A stretch of 64,000 nucleotides of DNA. Source: Physcomitrium patens. Its lineage: Eukaryota; Streptophyta; Bryopsida; Funariales; Funariaceae. The stretch is from NCBI RefSeq assembly GCF_000002425.4, contig NC_037257.1, positions 17,010,700 through 17,074,699 of the forward strand, read 5' to 3'. The stretch's first letter is position 1. Each line of letters starts with the position of its first letter. The notes under the pieces are model-generated. The model did no database searches. It was not told the origin of the DNA and saw only the letters and a program-made list of their open reading frames with translations. Shown here piece by piece: positions 47,257-59,712 of the stretch. A program made the position numbers and the translations under genes.

Positions 47257-50024
47257 TCTCAGAGTTGAATTCACAGTATTAGCGTGGGTTCGGAGGTTAG
47301 CGCTTTGTAACAGAGGTTTTAGTGCCGATGCCTCAACAATTTTGGTGGTATGTCCGGTGAGGAGTGTCTTTTCTCTTGCAGATAGGAAGCTGACGGACAA
47401 ATTGTAGCTATTGACTCTAGAGTAGTGTACCATGTCTTTGAGGGGTATTCCGTCATCGACTTGTAGAGGTCTGTACATTGTAGGCACAGGATGCGAGGAC
47501 ACTAACCCAGCTTTGGCACTTGTAGATAGATGTCATGATTTCAGCGCGGAATGTTCAGCGTTGCAAGTAATGGGGATCAGACCAATGACAACTTACATAG
47601 ATTCGACCGAGAGTGTAGAAGTTTACACAGATCTCAAATGTTTCATTATCATAGTAGAATTAGCTTCATCTCGACGCTGAGATGAGGAGACGTCCAAACA
47701 GAGATAGAGATAGAGAGGGAATGTAGAGAAGAACCTCGTGAAATGGCGGGTCAAATCTTGTGTTGTAACATAATCGTGTTCAGCATTGCAATTATAACGT
47801 GCTACTGACAGGATGTGCGCTTTTTTGCACGCGTATACTCATTCTCAAAATCTCCTAGTATCATTTTTTTGAACACGTTCATAGCATGTTTCATCGCTAG
47901 CCTTATGTTGCTGACAAATATGTTGTGAAAAAATTGGGCCCTGACATCATTCATCGGGAGATGGTTAGTGTTGAGGGCTATAATAACTTGAAAATCATGA
48001 GGCTATGTACTGGCAAAGAAACTTCATGTTTGGGGAGTTACTTGAGCTTTGAAGCCATATCCTTGCTATACTGGGCATAACATCCTCAACTTCTGAGGTT
48101 TGTCGCCATTTCTCCATATCAGGGAACATGTACAAATCTATTTTCACATCCGCATCCCTCGGTCTATATTGAGTGAGAAATTAAAATTTTGTAGTGACTC
48201 TCCCTTATGCTTCCAGATTTGCGTATTGGCACACATGTATTTGTTCGAGACATTCTTGTTTCATATCAAGCCTCTGGGTGCTGTGATTTGAAAGCATGAT
48301 AACAAAGGAGTTGAGCTGGCTGAAACACAGGAATAGAACTCATTGGAGGGTTTTTGGTTTCTTATTTGTTACTAGTTGGGTTTGCCGAGGCACCTTTGAA
48401 TGAACTCCTGCCACGCCATTCTATCCTTGAGACAGTCTGGTTGCTAAGTAGAAACGATCTATTACATTGATCGTATCCTTCTACATTGTCATTTTTCATC
48501 TTTTGTGAAATTTATACCCTAAATTACCACGGATCGTAGCCTCAAACTCCCTACAATCGAAGAACAGACTCTTCTCGTCGCCAATTGAATCCTCCTGAGT
48601 ACTCTTGAGTTTGCCAATATTCAAAATGAACTTCAGGGAAAGATGACACATCGCAACCTTTGTGCATTTGAATATCTGATTAAGTGTAGAGGGATGATTC
48701 TCTTTTCAGTTCGTGTGGTAAAAGGTGTTGCTGCTTGGTTGGTGAGGGGTTTAGGCAGGGACGACGACACCACCGATGCGATTTTGCAATCAGCAGCCTC
48801 TTGTTTTCCGAAAAAAGAAAATAAAAAAGAAAATTACCACAGAAAGAAACCTTCTCTCATCATTTTCCTTTGCGCGGCAGTGCAGTTGTGGTGATCTGGG
48901 GCTATGATTGTTGTCAGTCCAATTGATGGGCCTGTATGTGGTGGAATAGCTAATAACGGCAACGTCGCACTGGAATAGGCGACAAAGCTTGCCGCCCAGC
49001 TACATGACTAGCTGCGTAGGTTGCATCTTTAGATCCGAGGGCACTCTAACATGGACTGCAGATAAAAACCGCGCTCTTTCCATGGGGTCATGGTAAACTA
49101 TATCCAGAGGCGTGTGTCAGTTTCTAAAAGCACGGCAGCGCAACGAAACCCAAGCGTTTCATCCATCTCCACGAATCCAATACCTACCGCTACATCCAAC
49201 TTTGCTGTACTTTCACCCTGGACGTTTGACTTTTGGTAACACGTATCATCACACACACATACGAACACATTTTATACTGTATTCTTTTGTTTCAGCTTTT
49301 CGTTCTCATTCCCTTGTTGGTAACGATTTCTACGAGTGACCTCTTGTGTGCTCAATAGGTTGTGGGTCAAGCCTACCTCTTAACTAACTTACTGAACATG
49401 GGTGATTCCAGGGCAGAATCTGATTTAATCACAGGTGAAGCGCACATGTTTTTCAAAATAAATTCTAAAATATTGAGCTTCACGTAAACCAATGCAAGTT
49501 GCGACTCTGCTATGATTGTGTGACGCAGCTCCAGATCCGCAGTTTAACATAATTGAAGAATGAGGCCATGCATTTTTGCAACAGGGAAAAAAAATTATTA
49601 TTCAAAAAATTAGGTGAAAAATATTTATATGTTTACTTAAATAGGTAGGTGATTTTTAAATGATGATGGGCAAAAACCACATTTTTATTGAAAAACGCTC
49701 TAGAGTACTCCCTCCAAAGAGGAAACATTTTCACATAGTTGACCTTTGCCGAGGGTCTTCATTGTTTTCATGGGGCCGATGAGAGCAACCGCATTATACA
49801 CTTTATGAGCTCACAACTTGGCACACCAGTAGAACAAGGAGTATTTGTAACTTCGATGGTTGCAGTCATGAATCAATAGTGCGCTGTAGCGATGGTAATT
49901 GTAGTGCCTCAAAAGTGATATATACTAGTTCTTTAAGCTAAGGAATGATGCGCATTGAAATTCCTTCTATTGCAGGTCCGACAGAGTTGGAAAAAACTGA
50001 GAATCACAACAGCTCTAGCTAAGT
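47257..50024. other. 3' flank of the VQ gene and intergenic DNA
   Basis: The first few hundred bases should hold the 3' untranslated region. The minus-strand frame at 47,077-47,502 merely overlaps the VQ exon. The remainder has only short frames without motifs (for example 48,643-48,894). No gene can be supported. Confidence 0.45.
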
Positions 50025-50750
50025 GTGGATCGCCACAAGAAACAAGGATGGGCGAGAAACAAGGAGCTCAGGAGAATTCGAGGAGACGTGACCCTTCCGA
50101 TCGACGTCGATGAATCACGCCACCTCGTGTTCGTTCCCCACTTCGAGGACCGAGACCATGTGGGTATCCTGAACAGGAACACCGCTGAAGGTCGGACGGA
50201 TCACAAGAGTATGAACATACACTCTTTTCAGGATTGGAAAGATGCGGAATGATTATCACCACCCTGAAAGCCCAGGGTAGCACGAGTCCACGCGCGAAAC
50301 AGTGAAACACTGCGTCATCCACCGGCCAGCATGGCTAAGCTTACGAGTGAAGCACCCTGTCGTCGTGTCTTTCTCCGCGGCCTTGAGGAAGAAGAAACCT
50401 GGAGGATCGATCGATCAATCTATCAGGTGTAGGGAAGAGATCTAGAGTAGGGTAGATACGCCGATTGTGCCAAGGAATAGGTTCAGATCGGCGTTGGCGA
50501 TGACGATCTCGTCGACGAGGTTGCATCATCGATCAGGTCTGAGTTCCGAGGCCAGGTGCTCAGATCTCCCATGGACTGGATGCGGTGTGCTCAGGCTTAT
50601 TCCGTGAAGGCGACGTCGCCTCGCCGATCTAGATCTTGCGGATTGCGGTACCGCGTCTAGAAATTCCTCCCTCCCATGGCGCCGCGACTCATCTTCAATC
50701 GCCGAATTCGGTCCCTGTTTGTTGTTGCAGTGCACAGTGTTGTTGGCATT
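50025..50750. other. CpG-rich segment with overlapping open frames
   Basis: This ~700-bp block is markedly richer in G+C and CpG than its surroundings. Both strands carry long frames. The plus strand reads RIRGDVTLPIDVDESRHLVF. The minus strand reads very Arg-rich sequence (MMQPRRRDRHRQRRSEPIPW). Neither matches a family I know. It could be a host exon, an untranslated CpG island or a young insertion. Confidence 0.35.
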
Positions 50751-51074
50751 GTTTGTTTCCTGGCATTGTTAGTTAGTAAGTTTGTTTGATTATTCTTTGC
50801 TACGGTTCCTTTGTGGAAAGGGCTTCGCTCGTATCTTCGCCATTCTCTCTCCTCCTCTTTTTGTGGTTGCTGTTGTTGTTTTATTTAAATGTAACCATTT
50901 TTAATGTGATTCCGCACTGACGGTGTGCTGCTAGTTTTGGGTTCAGTGAGTCTTTCATGTTTGAGGTATTTCTTGTTAATTGTGCATCGTATTGTCACTG
51001 TGACGTAATAATTAAACGCGTCTTGTTTTTTTATTTATGTTATTTTATTTAAATAAAATTTAATGGTATCAAGG

Positions 51075-51075
<1 letters not shown>

Positions 51076-51110
<35 letters not shown>
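51076..51110. repeat. (AT)n microsatellite
   Basis: About 17 AT units at the border between balanced DNA and the next AT-rich block. Confidence 0.95.
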
Positions 51111-51113
<3 letters not shown>

Positions 51114-51321
51114 ATTTCACTTTGAATGTAAACATGGTAGAATTTTAATTGCAGTTTTTTTTTTTTTTTGTTTTTTTTGTTTTTTGTTTTTTTTGTTTTG
51201 TGTGTGCGTTTGTCATATTCTTCTTCAAGTTAATTAATCTATTTAAAAAATAACCTTGATACCATTTGCAACAAATAATAATTGAACAAACTAAATCGTG
51301 GTATCAAGTTGATTTTAATTA

Positions 51322-52200
51322 CTATAATAATTTGCAATCACTTTTTTGTATTGGTAGTAAAATGCCTTCAATGGTTGTATCTTTTGATAACAATGTGGCT
51401 AATTCAGTTAAGTTTAGTTGTTGCATTTGTACAACTACTTCTCCATTTTGGATAACATTTCCATAATAAAATTTCTTAGTATCAATTGTTTCAATGAAAA
51501 AATCATCACCTTACATTAGAATAACCTTAGTTAATTTTTTAATACTTTGTTATTGCATACCAAAATTGTTTATATTAATTATATCAATGCAACATTATAG
51601 AAAAATTGTATTCATATCAACTTTTCTAGAAACATGATTAGTAGGATTTACATTTGTTTTATTTTATTGTGTTCATTATGAATGGTTGTTGCTTTATACT
51701 TAATACTATGGACTATTAAATTTTGGAACACATCCTAGAATACTCTTAGTATTAATTATTTAGAATATTGTAGCATATAAAAATTTGTTTTGAGTTGCTA
51801 TTATTATATTAAAATATATTATTTTTCTAATTACAATTGTACATCAAGAAATTAAAGAATTTCTTTAAGTTGTTGAATATTGAATCTGTGTTATTTTACT
51901 TTGGTTCAATAATCTTGAGAACTATTTTTTTTTTCTACTTAGTATTTATATTTTAAATATAGCTTTGTGAATTCTTATTATTTATTTCTTTTAATATTAG
52001 ACTAATAAGTTTTTTTATCACTAATACAATTTAAATCTCATGTATATAATAAACTACAGACACTATTCTTTTTTCTTTAATGTAGTCAAAGGATCTCAAT
52101 ACTTATAAGTTAGAGTTTAATTTTACTTGTCTTTAACATTACATAACAATCTATAATATACAGATTAATTTTTGGATAAAAAATTTGAATTAATTAATTA
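51322..52200 (-). other. Unidentified coding fossil, minus strand
   Basis: On the minus strand the segment 51,322-51,510 is open and has the composition of a real protein (for example GEVVVQMQQLNLTELATLLS). Protein-like words continue upstream to about 51,760 (SILGCVPKFN; NVNPTNHVSRKVDMNTIFL). The part near 51,845-52,150 aligns with 39,270-39,560, so this is a dispersed repeat. I do not recognise the family, which could be a mobile element or an old viral relic. It is broken, with several breaks. Confidence 0.4.
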
Positions 52201-52598
52201 ATATTGATAATTTTATTTATGTTAGTAAATAGATAGATAAATTAAATTATTAGCTCCAAACTCTCTCTTATCCTTATTATTTAATAGACATGGATTTTTT
52301 TTTTTTGTTTCTTTTAATACACCAAAGGTTTGGTCCAAAGTAGTGGCCACATACAAGACAACTTGATATTTTATAGAATGGACCTTTTGAAGTACTTTAA
52401 CATTCTGTTGACATTATTTGATTTCAAAAACAACTCCATAAATAGATGTAATTTTACTTTATTTGCAAGCATGATAAATCATTTGCATGATAAATCATTT
52501 CTTGATCAAGAACCCAAAACTAGGAAGAGTAGAACATAGGCCTTCAAATCCAAATCGATATTATTCGTATCAGGTACTCTCCCATTGCTTTCAAGACC

Positions 52599-52649
52599 AA
52601 CTCATTTCTGGTTGGAATTCAAGTGTTTAATTCCAACCAGAAATGAGTT
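52599..52649. repeat. Perfect 21-bp inverted repeat with 9-nt loop
   Basis: The arms 52,599-52,619 and 52,629-52,649 are exact reverse complements. The loop is caagtgttt. No T-tract follows. Such a perfect stem is unlikely by chance in this decayed DNA. Confidence 0.92.
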
Positions 52650-52689
52650 CATATCAATCAAGAAATGATACAATTCTGAAAGACGCTCA

Positions 52690-53460
52690 AGGTCGGTCGT
52701 AGAAGCCGGATCGCGATCGCCATAATGTATTATTTATTTTATTTTAATGTATTTGATCGTTTATTTTTATTTACATCAGAAACTGCAACTCGGGTTTACT
52801 GTCACTCCCACTGAATAGTAAGATTCGTGGATTCGTATCTAACTCCTCACACGGCTGAAACGCAGCATATGCTTGGAAATGGTCTGTTGCAGAGCCAGGT
52901 CTCCGGGCGGTAAGCCACGCCTCCTTGCGGCAACCCAAAGCAAGGCTCACATGGGGTCCTCGACCAAGAGTCCTTTGTGATACGAGTCTTGCCGCTATCG
53001 CATGCTCAGATCGAAACCTCCAAATTAGTGCGTAGATCAGAGGAAACTGCATGTCACCCTACCAATGTTTGTAGATGTGAAGCCCGATATGGATGGGAAG
53101 CTTGCAACGGTGCAGAGACGAGTCCTGATGTCTGGGAGATGCCGACTGCCTTCCTTGTGATGCCCTTTGGCAATGCGGAGACGAGGACGCGGCACACCCA
53201 CATTGTCTTGAGAGTTTGAAGCAGGTGCTGCAGCAACAGCAACAACAACATCGTGTGTGTGTGTGTGTGATATGCTTCCCAATCATCGGCAGCTGGTCTG
53301 CTTCAGCTTCTTGGTTGTTGCTCCTGAGCTCTGCTGCAAAATGTGGATCATCAGTTAGTTTTTCTTTTTTCTTTTTTCTTTCTTTTCTTTTCTTATTGCT
53401 TTTGTTGCAAACTTCCTCCCCCATTCGCTTTTTAAGATATATAACAATTAATGCTTAAAA
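52690..53460. other. Small host-like segment
   Basis: Balanced, CpG-containing sequence with open frames on both strands (52,771-53,052 minus; 52,977-53,219 plus; a third plus frame reads LPMFVDVKPDMDGKLATVQR near 53,060-53,120). None shows a known domain or a clear exon structure. A TG tract lies at 53,253-53,269. Confidence 0.35.
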
Positions 53461-53929
53461 TTAAGATATATAACAATGAATGATCTCTTAAAACAAAAGG
53501 GAATGATAAAGCAACCTAAATTTTTACTGAAGTGATCCACTCTACCTTAACCATCATTGCACCCTTGCAACCTCCATCCATGTTTTCAGCCATTCCCTAT
53601 TTCCAACCATTGCTAAGAATGGAGGTGGGAGATTGGGAACGTCTAGAATGGGGGCGACCATTGAAAACAAGGGAATGGCTAGGAACAGGGATGGAATTAA
53701 AAGAGTACAATGATGGTTTAAACATAAAAATTGATTTAGTAAACATTTTGATTGCTTTATCATTTTTCAAAATAAATTGTAGAAAAAATCAAAATTAGTA
53801 TATAATCTATTAAAATAAATTATATATATATTTTTAAAAAATACTAAAATGATTTTTATTTTTTTATAATATCTAAATATAAATTATTTTAATATTAAAA
53901 AATAATTAAATTTTTTAGATAAATACTAT
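53461..53929. other. Transition into the right transposon arm
   Basis: Balanced sequence fades to AT-rich DNA near 53,740. No gene recognised. Confidence 0.45.
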
Positions 53930-54096
53930 ATCAATTTTCTAATCTTTAGTCTTCTTTCAAGACTTTTTAGTTTTCTTGTTTTTGGCAATAGCTATTTAAG
54001 TTTAATACTATATCATTTTTAAATGACTTTCTAGTTCTTTTTAGTGACACAAGAGTGTATTGAGGATTTCTTTCTTTGAGATTTATGTCATTGACA
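53930..54096 (+). repeat. 3' part of a 540-bp family LTR (5' LTR of element G)
   Basis: About 167 bp match the end of the 59.7-kb LTR (ctttagtcttctttcaagac... ttttggcaatagct... agagtgtattgaggattt) and finish TTGACA at 54,096. Element G internal sequence follows. The upstream part of the LTR is not recognisable. Confidence 0.65.
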
Positions 54097-54985
54097 ACTA
54101 TTCATATGCCAATTGAAGAAATCAATAATAAAATTCAATATATATGCCAAAAAATTGTATAATTGATAGAAGTAAGTAAATTAATTTCATAATTAAATCC
54201 AAGAAGACTTTCTAGTATAAGTATGAGGGAAGTATAGATTAATATATTAGAGAAGTTTAATGGAATAAAATAAAAAATTTGAGGGTTTCTATAATAAATC
54301 AAGTTCTTTCTTAGATTACATTTTTCTTAATACCTTGATGGATTAATTGAAGTTGGATTCGTAAACACACTTCTATTTGAATTTTCTCTCTTTTAATTTA
54401 TGCTTTTGATGGAAAAAGATTTATGATTTAAATTAATTCTTAGAAGTATTTATGATCACATTTTTAAAAATAATTAAAAATAAATAATAGAGACCAAATT
54501 CCTAACTTTATAACAAAGATCATGTTTGGATACTATATATGTTGTTGAATTCTAAAACTTTCTTTGTGATATGGATTGAAATGATAATATCAAAGATTTT
54601 TTTATTGACAATATTGAGAATAGATTCTTTGAAATAATTTATTGCTTAAGCTATTACATTCACAATTAACATTTTAAAAGATGCCAAAAATAAAGATATG
54701 GTTGAAATCAAATAAGTAAAGTCATGATGATAATTTCAAAGTTTTTAAAAATTTATTCATTAAAGAAAAATCCTATAAAAATTAATATAATATGTTTTAA
54801 ATTGCTTAATAAACAAAAAAAAAGACTCGACATTGTTAAAAAGATTTGTGCTTGTATTGAGGAGAATTTAAGCACATTCTTCAATATTATCCAAAGAAGC
54901 AACATAATTACAAAATGAAAAGCATGGTTGCCAAAGAAAATAATGTGTTCGAAAATGAATTTTTCTATCTATAATGGTAACCATG

Positions 54986-56405
54986 CAGTATCGTATTACA
55001 TGAAGTCTTGCTTGAGAATGCATCGGGCACCTCACTATAAAAGGTAAAAGGAAAAATATAACAAAAAGATCATAAAAATTATAATAAAATCCTAAATAAA
55101 TTTCAATTAAATCTTAATAATTCTAATCAAATTTTAATCAAATCCAAAAGAAATCTTTAAAAAATTACAAAAGAAACATGAAGAAATTTCAAAGTAATTT
55201 TAAAGAAATTATAAAGAAATCATAAAGAAATAATAAACATACCTTAAAGAAATACTAAAAAAATTAAAAAATCTTCACAATAAATTCTAAAGAAATATTA
55301 AAGAAATATTAAATAAATCTTAAATAAATCCTAATCAAATCCTATTTTAATCCTAATTAAAATCCTAATGGATCTTAAGAAAATCTTAGATCAAATCTTA
55401 ATTAAATTTTAATTCTTAAATCAAATCCTAGAAAAATCTTAAATTCTAAATCCTAAACCAAACCTTAGGTAAATCCTAAGTCCTAAACAAATCTTAAATC
55501 CTAAATCAAATCATAGCCAAATCTTAAATCATAAATTAAATCCTAGACAAATTCTAAATCCTAAACAAAATCTTAGACAAATTCTAAATCCTAAATCCTA
55601 AATCAAATCATAGACAAATCTTAAATCCTAAAAAAAATCCTAAATAAATCCTAAATCAGATCTTAGACAAATCCTAAGTCCTAAATCAAATTCTAACCAA
55701 AAACTAATCAACTCAAATTAATCCTAAGGTAGATTAGAACTCCAATATCTATTGATTAAATTGCTTATTTTACTTAAAAAATCATACATCTTTCAACTTC
55801 TTAATTAAAAATAAGTGCAACAAATTTGAAGATAATTTCATTTATCAAATAGAAGAAACAATCAAATGTGTAAACACAATTTTATTTCTTAAAATCTAAA
55901 GCAACCAAAAACATCATTAACTTTGAAAATCCCTCCAAAACTAAATATTAATTTAATTGATATAAAACTAATGCCAAAAAATCTCTTTAAAATTTTTCTG
56001 TCAAATCTCTCTCTTTGATCTTCCAAAAAAATCCTAGAGTTGCTATAGGTGCACAGTTTTGTGCCTTTAGATATAATTTTGATCCAGATTGATAATTGGT
56101 CATCTCCAGGTATCAATTCTTAGCTTCTTGGAATAAATTTTTCTAAAATATATTCTTAATTTCCTCCTATACATGCCTATATTATTTAATTTTTTAATCT
56201 ACTTTGTTTTAAATTATTTATGGCCCTACAATATAAGTAGAAGCATATTTTGTAAAAAGGCAGCATTAATACCTTTTTGTTTATTATCTTTTTTACTATT
56301 ATCTATAATTTTGAATTAATTTTCTATAATATTTTAAAATAAGATCTTTTATAATATAATTTTTTTTCTCTCTTTTATTCATTAGCCATATTATATCATA
56401 ATAGC
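54986..56405 (-). repeat. Solo LTR with minisatellite (reverse strand) inside element G
   Basis: On the minus strand it begins near 56,405 (tatgatataatatggctaatg, like the 20.8-kb copy) and ends near 54,986 (attctcaagcaagacttcat, then gtaatacgatac). The phrase aaaggcacaaaactgtgcac occurs near 56,058. Its minisatellite, read on the plus strand as caaatcctaaat, covers about 55,060-55,720. Length is about 1.42 kb. Confidence 0.75.
55060..55720 (-). repeat. Minisatellite in reverse-strand solo LTR
   Basis: Units such as aaatcctaa, caaatctta and gacaaatc follow one another at 10-15-bp spacing. This is the reverse complement of the ttaggattt units seen at 10.1, 21.8 and 26.4 kb. Confidence 0.8.
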
Positions 56406-57925
56406 AATAAGAATCTTATGCAATATTTAGTAAAGGTCATATTTTTTTCTTAGATATTTCACCTTACATTACAATGGGTATCTATTTGGGACCAAAAAAT
56501 TACAAAGTATTTATTTAATTAGATTCAAGAGCCTTAGCTTGTTTTATAGAAAAATATTTTGTTAAAAAATAAGAAGTATTTTTATTCAAAAAAACTAACC
56601 ACATATATGTATAAATCATAAATAGTTATTTATTGGCCTTTAGAGATGTTACTCATAAAAATATTTTTATATATATAACATATAATAGATATAAAAACTT
56701 AATAATATATAAGATTATTAAATCTTCTTCCAATTCAAATATTTTAGGATTTTTTTTCTATCTATAAAAAATAAAATAGATTTCTTCTAATCTTGATTTA
56801 TTTTATAATTTAATCCACATCTTTATAATACATTCAAACCTTTATTAGTAGGTACATTAATATTTATGTATACTGCAAAAAAAAATCATCTTTTGAAATT
56901 TGTGCTACATCCAATTCTAATAGAAGAATGACTTGAAGTGGAATTTTAAGCCAATATTAAGATTATTAAGTTATTTTTGAAAAAAAAAATGTAAATGCTG
57001 TTCTAAAATATTTTCTACATGATTGTTCAATTGATCTTTAAGAAAGAAGTCAATCACTATTTGGACCAATCTATAGCTTATCATAGAATGAGTTGGTTGC
57101 ATTTAAAAAATGTTTTGATGAAAAATTGGCTAAAATTTCATATACTATTCAAAAAAATTAGTAGGAGCTCATATCTTTTTTGTAATAAAAAAGATTGATA
57201 ATTAAAAATATGTGTAAGTTATTGAACACTTAACAAGATCACCATCAAGAATATATATTTTCTATCTTTGATTTTATAACTTCTTAATCAATTAAATCAA
57301 ACAAAGAGCTAAATCAAAGTAGATCTACAAAAAGCATACCACTTGCATTACATTAAAGAAAAAAATGAATGAAAGATTATATTTTAAACTAAGTATAGAT
57401 ATTTCAAGTATAATGTTATAACTTTGGAAGTCACAAATGTACCATTTACTTTTCAACATCTTATGAATGATGTTTTTTGAGATTTTTTAGATGATTTTTT
57501 TAATTTTTTATCTAAATGATATTTTAATCTACTCTAAGAGTAAAGAAAATCATAAATTTTATGTTTATTGTTTGTTGCAAAAACTTAGAAATGCAAGACT
57601 ATATGATAAGATGAAAAAATATGTATTTTATACAATTCAAGTTTTATTGTTAGGATATATTATTTCAAATGATGGTCTTATGATGGATCGTAAAAAAATT
57701 AAAACTATTATAAATTAGAAGATTTAAAAAATAATAAAAAATATGAAATACTCTTTAAAATTTTCTAATTATTATCAGATCTTTATCAAGAACTTTTTTC
57801 AAGTTGTAATTCCACTTATATGTTTGAATAAAGAAATTATTGCAACATGTGAAGCTTTAAAGATGACTTTTATTTCTATACTAATCTTGTATAACATCTA
57901 TTTTTTAAAGATATTTTTTTTATAA

Positions 57926-57956
<31 letters not shown>

Positions 57957-59175
57957 TTGGACTTTGCTTTTAGTATAATATTGTTATAAATAAGAGCAGA
58001 TGATAAAATTTATTTAGTAGTTTTTCATTTAAGAAAGTTTTTAGTAGCTAGTATGAATTATAAGATTCATAAAAAAGAATTTTTTGTAATTGTGGATTTA
58101 TTTTAAGAATAGTACCATTATCTCAAAGATACTTTTAGTTTAATCATTGTATATATGGATCATAAGAATCTTAAATATTTTATATTTATACATATTTTAA
58201 ATCATCATTAAGTCTATTGGAGCTTATCACACAATTGTACAAAGACTTCAACTGCTTCATAAAAATAGCACATTTTGTATCCTATACAAAAACTATCACA
58301 AGTGAAGATACAACTAAAATTTTCTTTTAAGAATATTTATTGTTGTTATGGATTGCCAAAGAATATTATATTAGATAGAAGGATTCAATTTGTATCAAGT
58401 TTTTAGAAAATTTTATTCAAGATATTGAAAGTAGATATAAAACTATTTTTGGCTTTTATCTTCAAATCATAGATAAATATAATAAGTGAATTAAGTTTTG
58501 GAGTAGTATTTAAAATATATGATCGATTACCATCAACATAATAAGATACTTCTTTTTTTATTAATAGAAATTGGATAAAACAACACAAATTTTTTTTTTT
58601 ATTAACTTTTTTTTATTAATTATGGTTATCATCTATAATTTTTTACTTTTTTCTTTTCAAAAATTAATAATCTTATAAATAAAAGATAATATCCATTAAA
58701 TTTAAGATAAAAAATTAATGAATTCTTTGCTATATAGAAAATAATATTTAATAAATATCATATTTTATCATCTATCTTTGATCATTATTTTTTTATATTT
58801 TTCGTACTAAAGAGATAAAAAATCAACAACTAGCAAATTCAATTCAAGAGCTATTATTTATTGAATTATCATAGTCTTAAAAATAATGTAATAAAAATGA
58901 AGTTCTTTAAGAAAAACATGTCTTTTTTTGAATATATAGCAAAATATAATACATTTGATATCACAATCTTGGAAGAGATTTTTAATATTTGATAATATTA
59001 TTAGATGAAGGAATTATTCTTTATGATATTTTAAACATTTTATTTGAAGGAAGTTATGAAGGCCTCAATAATAATGAAATATCAAAGTAGTCTTCTTGTC
59101 TTAGTATAAGACACTACTAATAGTTGAAGGGATTCATCATCTATCCTCAAAAAGAATAAAAATCTTATATTTGTC

Positions 59176-59712
59176 ACATAGCCATTCTAATTTTTTTTAA
59201 AATGTATATATTTTTTTATTTTTCTTTTGTCATCTTTTTTTGAAAAGTATCTTATTTTGTATTTACATTCTTTGTATTCTTGTCCTTCACATTGGTATGC
59301 CTTCTAAAAAGTATAATATTTTTCTTCATAATGCATATTATATGAGTTGGTTTAGAATAGAAGAGACCAAAATGTGATGTTTTTTTGTTTAATGGCACTT
59401 GTACACGGTATTATTATTATTATTATTATTATTTTTAATCTATTTAAAGTAGATACAAAATAGATACTAAACCAAATCAACATGGTCCTTCATGTTATGA
59501 CTCATAATTTGCAAGTCAAATTTAACTTCATATTTCTTTTAAAAAAGTGTCTTGCACAACCAAAACATTAACAATCCACTATGCGATAGAAGACACTGTC
59601 CAACACTATTTTCTTCATATATCATAAATCTAAATTTATACATCATACTCAAATTTTTAATAAGAATTAGTATCAACTAAACCTATTCATGTAAAAATTA
59701 TTATAAATAAAT
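59176..59712. other. AT-rich DNA between two opposed chromoviruses
   Basis: A TTA tract lies at about 59,410-59,432. No gene and no recognisable 3' LTR of element G. Confidence 0.5.

Larger units (their letters stand above)
54097..59175 (+). mobile_element. Chromovirus G (plus strand), interrupted by a solo LTR
   Basis: Old Ty3/gypsy fossil of the 540-bp-LTR family. A poorly readable gag/protease region covers 54,097-54,985 and 56,406-57,000. Reverse transcriptase is at about 57,030-57,740 (FYLNDILIYSKSKENHKF, LLGYIISNDGLMMDRKKIKT), RNase H remnants at about 57,840-58,230, integrase remnants at about 58,260-58,480 (IKIAHFVSYTKTITSE), and a terminal stretch at 58,780-59,175 nearly matches chromovirus C. 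CpG is almost absent. Many breaks. An (AT)n tract lies at 57,931-57,957. Confidence 0.78.

Noticed and set aside
47077-47502. 141-codon minus-strand frame over the VQ gene
   Set aside because: It is antisense to the VQ second exon and owes its length to that exon's composition.
53054-53424. Minus-strand frames with Leu, Cys or His-Thr runs
   Set aside because: The runs come from a TG tract and a CAA-type repeat read in different frames.
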